Below, piece after piece: positions 1 to 7,502 of a stretch of DNA of 64,000 nucleotides. The notes under the pieces were generated by a model. It did no database searches. It worked only from the letters and a program-made list of their open reading frames with translations, and was not told the origin of the DNA. The stretch's first letter is position 1, and every line of letters starts with the position of its first letter. The DNA lies in NCBI GenBank assembly GCA_016793465.1, contig JAEUJW010000087.1:32709-96708 (forward strand). Direction: 5' to 3'. Origin of the DNA: Myxococcales bacterium (GTDB taxonomy: Bacteria > Myxococcota > Polyangia > Nannocystales > Nannocystaceae). Position numbers and translations under genes: made by a program.

Positions 1-20
1 AAATTCCCCCATCCATCCGG

Positions 21-29
21 TGATAACGT
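21..29 (+). promoter_or_regulatory. Extended -10 promoter element (TGATAACGT)
   Basis: TG-A-TAACGT fits an extended -10 element. It ends six bases before the GTG of the first gene, so transcription would begin at or next to the start codon (leaderless or nearly so). The -35 region falls at the window edge. Inferred from sequence only. Confidence 0.4.
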
Positions 30-35
30 GGTCCG

Positions 36-822
36 GTGCCTCCGGTGCCGGTCGAAGCACGCGCCAGCGTCGCCCTCGGCGACGGACCGCGGCGCGTCCT
101 GCTGCTCCACGGCCTCACCGGCACGCCCGCCGAGGTCCGCCCGATCGCCGACGCCTTGCACGCCGGCGGCTTCGCCGTGCGAGCCCCGCTGCTCGCCGGT
201 CACGACGACCCCGAGCGCCTCGCCGCCGCGTCCTGGCGCGACTGGTACGCGTCCGCCGAGGAGGTCCTGCTGCAGCTCGCCGCCGACGGACCGATCGCCG
301 TGGTCGGCTTCTCGATGGGCGCCCTGCTCGCGCTGCGCCTGGCTGCGGTCCAGCGGCCGCACGTCGCCGGCGTCGCCTCGATCTCGGTGTTCCTCGAGCT
401 GCCCGCCTGGCAGGCCGCGCTCGCCCGCGGCCTGGCGGCGCTCCACCGCGACTACCGGCGGTTCGTCGGCCACTTCCCCAAGCGCGCCGTCGACGTGCGG
501 ATCTTCGCCCGGGGTCAGCAGAGCCCGAGCCTGCGCGTGTTCCCCTACGCCGCGATCGCCGGCCTCGCCGACCTCCAGCGCGACGTCCGGGCCCGCCTCG
601 CCCACATCACCGCCCCGCTCTTGCTCCTCCACGGCCGCTACGACCACACCGCCCCGCCCGCCGACAGCGAGCGCGTGGCCCAGGCCGTGTCCGCGAGCAG
701 CGTGCGCCGCGTCGTGCTGCCGCGGTCGTTCCACATCGTCGGCGACGACCTCGACCGCGACGAGGTCTGCCGCGAGGTCGTCGGTTTCGCCCGCGCGGCG
801 CTCGGTGGTAGCGTCGGCCCGC

Positions 823-848
<26 letters not shown>
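36..848 (+). CDS. Alpha/beta hydrolase (carboxylesterase/monoacylglycerol lipase type)
   Basis: A 270-residue alpha/beta hydrolase, probably a cytoplasmic carboxylesterase acting on short acyl esters or monoglycerides. The oxyanion-hole strand LLLHGLTG lies near residues 22-29. The nucleophile elbow GFSMG puts the serine at about 93. GRYDHTAPP gives the acid Asp near 203, and SFHIVGDD the His near 233. Length and motif spacing match Est30-like esterases. There is no signal peptide. The GTG start at 36 follows a TAACGT hexamer by six bases and has no Shine-Dalgarno sequence. The last 26 bases overlap the glycerol kinase start, so the two are probably co-transcribed; lipase-released glycerol feeding the kinase is a plausible but unproven link. 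Confidence 0.85.
809..814 (+). promoter_or_regulatory. Possible -10 hexamer TAGCGT before glpK
   Basis: TAGCGT lies eight bases before the glpK ATG, inside the 3' end of the hydrolase gene. It fits the TANNNT pattern seen before several genes here. No convincing -35 was seen, so it could be chance. Confidence 0.25.
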
Positions 849-2289
<1,441 letters not shown>

Positions 2290-2370
2290 CCCGAAATCCG
2301 CCCCGCGCGCCCACCCGCGCCCCAGCCTCCCCGCGACCACACCCACGAGCTCACCAGCGGGCGCCGCGCC

Positions 2371-2730
2371 TCAGCCCTCGACCAGCGCCGCCCGCTCGAC
2401 CAACAAGAACGCGTCGAACACCGCCCCCCGCGCGTCCGGCGACGGCACGCCCTCTCCCTCGCCGACCCACACCCCGAGCGACCCGCCGTACACCAGCCAC
2501 GCCACCCCCGACCCGCTGTCCTCGACCGCACACGCGAACGCCGGCCCCACCACCACCTCGCCGTCGACCGCACCCAGCCCGCGTACGGCTCGCGCCCCCT
2601 CGCCCTCGAGGTCGACCGCCACCACCCGCACCGGCTCACCGATGCGTTTAAAAATTCGCTGCACCGGCTCCGCGTAGCGGTCGTCGTCGACCTCGACGAA
2701 CAGGTTGATCTCCCCCAGCGGCCCGTTCAT
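2371..2730 (-). CDS. Hypothetical protein, 119 aa
   Basis: Not recognised. The chosen ATG at 2730 begins MNGPLGEINLFVEV, a plausible beta-strand start; an ATG 54 bases upstream is also in frame. The protein is soluble, acidic and beta-rich (alternating Val/Gly stretches such as AVDGEVVVGPAF and VAWLVYGG), with no signal peptide or membrane segment. It follows the next minus-strand gene by 69 bases, so the two may form a small operon. The codons for Ile-Phe-Lys near residue 45 are all A/T-rich (positions 2647-2656), unlike the rest of the gene. Confidence 0.55.
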   Translation of the reverse strand: MNGPLGEINLFVEVDDDRYAEPVQRIFKRIGEPVRVVAVDLEGEGARAVRGLGAVDGEVVVGPAFACAVEDSGSGVAWLVYGGSLGVWVGEGEGVPSPDARGAVFDAFLLVERAALVEG

Positions 2731-2799
2731 CCCCGCGGTATCGCACGCCGCCGCCCGCCCGTCACCTCGACTCCGACGCCTCACCTCGTCGGCGCCGCC

Positions 2800-3285
2800 T
2801 CAATCCCCGCGTCGCGGCATCACCCGCCGCCGCCCGCTCGTCACCAGCACCTGCGGCAGGTCGACCGGCGCCCACTGCTCGACCGCGTACAGCCCGAACC
2901 CCAGCCACGCCTGCGCCCGCAGTTCCGCCGCCCCTCGCGGCCCGCGTCGCCGCCGCCGCAGCAGCAATTTCTTGAAAATTTGCCACGGCCGCAGCCCGGG
3001 CGCGTGGCCCAGCTCGATCACCAGCCCGCCAGGCACCACCGTCGCGGCCGCCCGCCCGACCTCCTCCACGACCTCCGCGTCGCCGAGCACCTGCGTGGCC
3101 ACCAGCGCGTCCACTTCATCCACCGATCGCCCCCACCCGCGGGCCGCCGCCAGCGCGAGCACCGGACCGCCGAGCTCCGCCCGCACGCCCCGCCCGATCA
3201 CCACCGCCACCCGCGGCGCGTCGCGCAACACGTGCACCAGCCACTCGTCGAGCGGCGGCCCCGGCAATTGCTCTGCCCCGCGCAC
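2800..3285 (-). CDS. Hypothetical protein resembling the C-terminal half of a class I methyltransferase
   Basis: A 161-residue protein of unknown function. DALVATQVLGDAEVVEEVG followed by a strand like VVPGGLVIELGHA resembles the region of SAM-dependent methyltransferases after motif I, and QWAPVDLPQVLVTSGRRR resembles a closing beta-hairpin. The glycine-rich SAM-binding motif I is not evident in the first 70 residues, so it may be a degenerate or truncated methyltransferase, or something unrelated. It starts with GTG at 3285 and is divergent from the PEP-utilizing enzyme at 3326 with about 40 bases between. A basic stretch (LLLRRRRRG) follows an A/T-rich codon run. Confidence 0.45.
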   Translation of the reverse strand: MRGAEQLPGPPLDEWLVHVLRDAPRVAVVIGRGVRAELGGPVLALAAARGWGRSVDEVDALVATQVLGDAEVVEEVGRAAATVVPGGLVIELGHAPGLRPWQIFKKLLLRRRRRGPRGAAELRAQAWLGFGLYAVEQWAPVDLPQVLVTSGRRRVMPRRGD

Positions 3286-3313
3286 CGGCCCCCTCTACCA
3301 CGCGCATGACCGC

Positions 3314-3319
3314 TAGAGT
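3314..3319 (+). promoter_or_regulatory. -10 hexamer TAGAGT six bases before a GTG start
   Basis: TAGAGT lies in the 40-base divergent intergenic gap, six bases before the GTG at 3326. It implies an almost leaderless transcript for the PEP-utilizing enzyme. No clear -35 was found. Confidence 0.35.
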
Positions 3320-3325
3320 ACGCGC

Positions 3326-5524
3326 GTGCAGCTCGGCGCCCCGACCACGCACCCGCTCGCGCCCAAGATCGCCGCGCTCCACCACCTCCACGCCGCCGGC
3401 CTCCCGGTCCCGGACGGCGTCGTCCTCCGCGACCCCGACGACCGCGACCGCGCCGCCTGGTCCGCCGTCGCCACCTTATTAAAAATCGGCCCGGTCATCG
3501 TCCGCACCGCCCTGTTCGCCGAGGACACGACGACGACCGCCGCCGCCGGCCTCGGCGCCTCGATCGCCGGCTGCGTCGACGAGCCCGCGGTCCACCGCGC
3601 CCTCGCCCGGATCCGCCAGAACCTCGCCGACCCCTGGCTGCAGGCCCACCTCGGCCCCGACCCTCGCGCCCAGGTCCTCATCCAGCGCCACATCGAGGGC
3701 CCCTGGCTCGCCGTCATCGCCCAGGCCCTCGTCCGCCACGCCGAGCTCCACCCGACCCACCACCACGAACCTCCCCGCCCCCCCGAACCTCCTCGCAACC
3801 CCGCCCCCGAACCGCCTCGCTCTCCCGAACCTCCTCGCAACCCCGCCACCGAACCGCCTCGCCCTCCCGAACCGCCTCGCAACCCCGTCACCGAAACTCC
3901 GCCCACCCTCGACCTCGCCCCCGAACCTCACGACCTCGCCTCCGAACCACTCGCCGCCGGCACGACCCCCTTCCTCGCCGGCCCGCTCGACCTCCTCCCC
4001 GACGACCTCCGCGCGGCGATCGTCCCTGTGTGCGAGCGCGTGACCGCGGCCCTGCCCCCGACCCCGCACGGCCTCGACCTCGAGCTCGCGGCCGACACGA
4101 ACGGCGCCGTCTGGATCGTTCAGGCGCGCCCGCTCACGCGCCCCCTGCACCCCGACTGGCCCGCGTTCGAAGCCGCCGCCGCGCGCTCGCTCGGCGCCCC
4201 GCTGTCACGCGCCCTCCCCGGCCTGTGGACCCTCGACGCCGAGCACAACCCCGCCCCGCTCTCCCCGGCCCACGCCGGCCTCGTCCGCCTCCTCGCCGCC
4301 GCGCGCCCCGACCTCGTCACCGCCCGCGTGCTCGCCGGATGGCTCTACGAGCCCACCCGCACCCGACCCACCGCCGACACGCCCATCGACCCTCCTCCCG
4401 CCGCCCCCCGACCCCACGGCCTCCACCCCCTCGACTCTCACCCCGAAACCTCCTCACCGCACGACATCCACTCTCACCCCCTCGACTCTCATCCCGCCCC
4501 AACCTCACCGCACAATATCCACTCTCACCCCCTCGACTCTCATCCCGCCCCCACCGCGCTTCACACCACCGACCTCACCCCCGAAGCCGCCCTCGCCGCC
4601 CTGCGGACCCGTCACATCCCCGCCGCCCGCGCCTGGCTCGCCGCCTGGGACCTCGACCTCGCCCGCGCCGACCGCGACGCCCTCGTCACCCTGCTCCCCC
4701 GCGCCTGCGATCACCTGCTCGAGATCCTCGCCACCTACGCGACCCTCCGCCCCGCCGGCAGGTCCTCCGCGCCCGCCCCCCCGCACGCGACCCCGCTGTG
4801 CCTGCACGACCGCGAGGACCACCTCGACGTCCTGCCCGCCGCCTGGGACATCGCCGCCCCCGCGCTCTCCGACCTGTCCCTTCCGACCTTTCCCAAAGTA
4901 CCTGTCCCAACGACCACCCCCGACCCCGCCGACGTCCCCGCCCTCCTGCGCGAGCTCGACGACCACCTGTTCGCCCTCGGACTCGCCCCGCTGCGCCGCC
5001 TCTACCTGCGCGCCGGCGCCCTCCTCGAGCTCGGCGACGACGTCTTCCTGCTCCCCCCCGAGGCCCTCGCCGCCGCCCTCCGCCGCGCAGACGGCCTCAC
5101 GGACCTCGGCGAGCGCCGGGCCGCCCACACCCGCGAGGCCGAGCTCTACCCGCCGCTCCAATTATTAAACGGCCTGCCCGTCCCGCCCGCCGCACGCACC
5201 TACCTGCAGGGCCTCGCCATCGGCCCGCCCGCGAGCGGCCCGCTGCACCCGCGCCGCGACCTCGCCGACCTGCTCGCCGACCCGCTCCCGCCGGGCGCCG
5301 TGCTCGCGATCCCCGCCCTGACGGCCCAGGCCGCCGTCGCCCTCCACGCCCTGGAGATCCGCGCCGTCTGCTGCGAGCACGGCGGCGCCATGAGCCACGC
5401 CGCCCTCATGGCCCGCGAGCTCGGCCTGTCCGCCCTGATCGGCTGCCGCGGCTGCACCGGCCTCGCCCCCGGCACGCGCGTGCACCTCGACACCCGCACC
5501 GGCCGCCTGCGCCCCGCCGACTGA
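3326..5524 (+). CDS. PEP-utilizing enzyme with rifampin-phosphotransferase-like domain order
   Basis: A 732-residue protein. Residues 1-270 match a divergent pyruvate-phosphate-dikinase-type ATP-binding domain: KIAALHHLHAAGLPVPDGVV near 14, IVRTALFAED near 58, and DLELAADTNGAVWIVQARPLT at its end. Residues about 285-640 are a mainly helical middle region. Residues about 650-732 hold the swivelling phosphohistidine domain, with GGAMSHAALMAREL carrying the likely catalytic His. The PEP-binding TIM barrel of PEP synthase is absent. ATP-grasp, middle and His domains in this order is the layout of rifampin phosphotransferase, which moves the beta phosphate of ATP to a small-molecule hydroxyl; the substrate here is unknown. 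Two low-complexity tandem-repeat linkers interrupt it (residues 148-189 and 367-416). The GTG start follows a TAGAGT box by six bases. Confidence 0.75.
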   Translation: MQLGAPTTHPLAPKIAALHHLHAAGLPVPDGVVLRDPDDRDRAAWSAVATLLKIGPVIVRTALFAEDTTTTAAAGLGASIAGCVDEPAVHRALARIRQNLADPWLQAHLGPDPRAQVLIQRHIEGPWLAVIAQALVRHAELHPTHHHEPPRPPEPPRNPAPEPPRSPEPPRNPATEPPRPPEPPRNPVTETPPTLDLAPEPHDLASEPLAAGTTPFLAGPLDLLPDDLRAAIVPVCERVTAALPPTPHGLDLELAADTNGAVWIVQARPLTRPLHPDWPAFEAAAARSLGAPLSRALPGLWTLDAEHNPAPLSPAHAGLVRLLAAARPDLVTARVLAGWLYEPTRTRPTADTPIDPPPAAPRPHGLHPLDSHPETSSPHDIHSHPLDSHPAPTSPHNIHSHPLDSHPAPTALHTTDLTPEAALAALRTRHIPAARAWLAAWDLDLARADRDALVTLLPRACDHLLEILATYATLRPAGRSSAPAPPHATPLCLHDREDHLDVLPAAWDIAAPALSDLSLPTFPKVPVPTTTPDPADVPALLRELDDHLFALGLAPLRRLYLRAGALLELGDDVFLLPPEALAAALRRADGLTDLGERRAAHTREAELYPPLQLLNGLPVPPAARTYLQGLAIGPPASGPLHPRRDLADLLADPLPPGAVLAIPALTAQAAVALHALEIRAVCCEHGGAMSHAALMARELGLSALIGCRGCTGLAPGTRVHLDTRTGRLRPAD
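3767..3892 (+). repeat. In-gene tandem repeat, three 42-bp units
   Basis: Three consecutive 14-residue units of the form EPPRxPEPPRNPxx inside the ATP-binding domain region. The units differ by a few bases and all keep the reading frame. The sequence is proline-rich and predicted to be disordered. Confidence 0.85.
4424..4573 (+). repeat. In-gene tandem repeat, three 51-bp units
   Basis: Two full 17-residue units HPLDSHPxxxSPHxIHS and a third, diverged unit. They are histidine-rich and lie in the middle region of the PEP-utilizing enzyme. Unrelated in sequence to the first repeat set of the same gene. Confidence 0.85.
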
Positions 5525-5555
5525 TCGCCGCCCGCGAGCCCGCCGCGCTCGACCG

Positions 5556-5724
5556 CCCACCGCCGCCGATCGTCCCGCCCCCCGATCCCGCGAGCGAACT
5601 CCACCCACCGCCGCCGATCGTCCCGCCCCCCGATCGCCGCGAGCGAACTCCTCGCGCCCGCCCACCGCCGCCGATCGTCCCGCCCCCCGATCGCCCGCGA
5701 GCGGACTCCGCCGATCGTCCCGCC
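5556..5724. repeat. Intergenic direct repeats, about 32 bp, three copies plus a partial
   Basis: Three identical copies of a 32-base unit beginning CCCACCGCCGCCGATCGTCC lie at 5556-5587, 5604-5635 and 5661-5692, with a shortened copy at 5708-5724. The intervening sequence (GCGAGCGAACTC type) is also partly repeated, so this is a decayed tandem array with a period of about 48-57 bp. It fills the gap between two convergent genes. Confidence 0.8.
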
Positions 5725-5746
5725 GCCCGCGCGTCGCCGGCTCGGA

Positions 5747-6163
5747 TCAGATCACGTCTTCGGACAGGTTCTCGTCGCGCGCCCGCGGCGTGCGTCGCCC
5801 GCTCGTCGCCGCCGCCGCCGGCCGCTCCTGCGGCGTCGCCTTGCGCGCCGGGGCCTCCGAAGCCTGGGCGATCTCCGCCGGCGTGATCCCGGCGTTCACC
5901 CGCGCGCGCAGCTCCTTGCCCACCTTGAAGAACGGCAGCCGCTTCGGCGCCACGTGGACCGCGTCGCCGGTGCGCGGGTTACGACCCTCGTAGCTCTTGT
6001 ACTGGCGCACCGTGAAGCTGCCGAACCCGCGGATCTCGATGCCCTCGCCGCGGCGGAGCGCGCCGATCATCGCGTCGAAGATCGTGGTGACCACCAGCTC
6101 GGCGCGGCCCTTGGTCAACTTCGCCGTATCGGCCATGCGTTCGATGAGTTCGGATTTGGTCAC
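5747..6163 (-). CDS. IHF/HU-family nucleoid DNA-binding protein
   Basis: A 138-residue histone-like protein that bends DNA. The N-terminus TKSELIERMAD is almost that of IHF-beta. The helical dimerisation region is followed by GEGIEIRGFGSFTVRQY and the DNA-binding arm GRNPRTGDAVHVAPKRLPFFKVGKELRARVN, with the intercalating proline in RNPRTG. Residues about 95-138 are an Ala/Arg/Pro-rich tail beyond the usual 90-100 residue length. GTG at 6163 is chosen because the conserved N-terminus begins there. It converges with the PEP-utilizing enzyme across the tandem-repeat array. Confidence 0.9.
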   Translation of the reverse strand: MTKSELIERMADTAKLTKGRAELVVTTIFDAMIGALRRGEGIEIRGFGSFTVRQYKSYEGRNPRTGDAVHVAPKRLPFFKVGKELRARVNAGITPAEIAQASEAPARKATPQERPAAAATSGRRTPRARDENLSEDVI

Positions 6164-6213
6164 GGCAGATCCCCGCGGAGGGGGCCGATGGTAGGCCGAA
6201 AAACCGAGAGATC

Positions 6214-6837
6214 TCAAGCACTCCCCGCCGGATCGCCGGGCCTTCGGTCCCACGGCCCCGCACGGGCGAACAGCCGCCAATTGAGCTCCGCCAGGCCCAG
6301 CCCCGCCTGCGCCGCCAGCCACCCGTAGGCCTGCCGCACCCGCACGCGCGATCCCCCCGTCGCCGCCAGCAGCGCCGCGTCCGGCCAGCGCGCCCCCGAC
6401 TCCTCATCTCCCCGCAACCAGCCGACGAACGCCTCCAGCTGCTCGCCGCGCCCGCCCCGCGACCTCCAGCGGCGCACGTCGCCCAGGAGCAGGTGCAGGT
6501 CGGACCACAGCACCACCGCCTCGTGCCCGTCCGCCCGCCACTCGGCCCGCGCGCGCTCCGGACCCGCCGCGCCCGCCGCGGCCCACAGCCCCCGCTCCGC
6601 GCGGCGCGCCGGGCCGGCCAGCTGCGACTCTCGCAGGCAGCCCGGCCAGCGCAGCGCCGCCGCCCGCAGCGCCGCGTCCTGCTCGGCGCCCGCGGGCAAG
6701 CCCTCGAGCACCGCCAGCGCCGCGTACTTCTCGGCCATCGCCGCGCAGGCCGACCGGACGAACGGCCGCCGCCAGTACGCGAGTCGCCAACCCTCGAGGT
6801 CCGCCGGCAGCAAGGCGACAGTGTAACCCCTCGCCAA
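6214..6837 (-). CDS. Hypothetical protein, about 207 aa, start uncertain
   Basis: Not recognised. The region is Ala/Arg/Trp-rich and mainly helical, with segments such as EAVVLWSDLHLLLGDVRRW and VRQAYGWLAAQAGLGLAELNWRLF. There is no signal peptide. The frame stays open past the divergent sigma-factor start, so the true start is unclear. A TTG at 6837 keeps it outside the sigma gene, and an internal ATG at 6738 is the next option. The stop lies 50 bases from the start codon of the IHF/HU gene on the same strand, so the two may be co-transcribed. Confidence 0.5.
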   Translation of the reverse strand: MARGYTVALLPADLEGWRLAYWRRPFVRSACAAMAEKYAALAVLEGLPAGAEQDAALRAAALRWPGCLRESQLAGPARRAERGLWAAAGAAGPERARAEWRADGHEAVVLWSDLHLLLGDVRRWRSRGGRGEQLEAFVGWLRGDEESGARWPDAALLAATGGSRVRVRQAYGWLAAQAGLGLAELNWRLFARAGPWDRRPGDPAGSA

Positions 6838-6875
6838 GCAGAGCCACTCCGGTATGCTGGACCGGTTCCGCCGCC

Positions 6876-7502
6876 ATGGAGCGCAAGCTACCCGCACTGA
6901 GCCCGGCCGCCTCGGGGACCTTCGACGCACCCGCCGAAGTCGCCGCCGCCGACGCGCGCCCGGTCGAGTACCTCAGCGCGGCCGAGCAGATCATGCTCTC
7001 GCAGGCGCGGGCCGGCGATCGTCGGGCCCTGCGCGACTTCTACGACGCCCACCAGGCCCAGGTCCGCGGCCACCTGTACCGCCTGCTCGGCCCCGACTCG
7101 GAGATCGACGACCTCGTGCAGACGATCTTCGCCCGGGCCTTCGCCGCCCTCGCGACCTTCAAGGCCAACTCGACGCTGACGACCTGGCTTTATCGCATCA
7201 CCACCAACACCACCCACAACCTGCTGCGCCACCGCTTCCGTCGCAACCGCGTCAAGGCGGCCTTCGGGTGGTGGCTCAGCGGTCGCTCCGCCCACCTGCA
7301 GGACAGCCACGCCGGCGTGCGCGACGAGGCCCTGCGCCTCCTTCAGCACCTCGCGCCGGACCTCCGCGAGGTGTTCGTCTTCTACCACTACGAGGGCCTC
7401 ACGCTGCAGGAGATCGCCCAGATCCTCGACAAGCCGCTGTCGACCGTCGGCGACCGCCTCGCCCGCGCCCGCAAGCGCCTCCACGAACTCGCCACCGCAT
7501 GA
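6876..7502 (+). CDS. ECF-type RNA polymerase sigma factor
   Basis: A 208-residue extracytoplasmic-function sigma factor. Region 2 spans about residues 55-122 (FYDAHQAQVRGHLYRLLG, then DDLVQTIFARAF and LTTWLYRITTNTTHNLLR), and region 4 about 155-205 with the helix-turn-helix LTLQEIAQILDKPLSTVGDRLARARKRL. There is no region 1.1 or 3. The ATG at 6876 leaves a 35-residue leader before the conserved part. Its stop overlaps the next start by four bases (ATGA), so sigma and anti-sigma are translationally coupled. It is divergent from the 6214 gene. A TATGCT hexamer at 6853 could be the -10. Confidence 0.92.
   Translation: MERKLPALSPAASGTFDAPAEVAAADARPVEYLSAAEQIMLSQARAGDRRALRDFYDAHQAQVRGHLYRLLGPDSEIDDLVQTIFARAFAALATFKANSTLTTWLYRITTNTTHNLLRHRFRRNRVKAAFGWWLSGRSAHLQDSHAGVRDEALRLLQHLAPDLREVFVFYHYEGLTLQEIAQILDKPLSTVGDRLARARKRLHELATA

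Noticed and set aside
5..35. Plasmid or replication origin signals near gyrA
   Set aside because: gyrA is often near oriC in other bacteria, but no dnaA, dnaN or gyrB gene and no cluster of DnaA boxes was seen here.
5556..5724. CRISPR array
   Set aside because: Only three full units, intervals are partly repeated themselves and of different length, and no cas gene is present.
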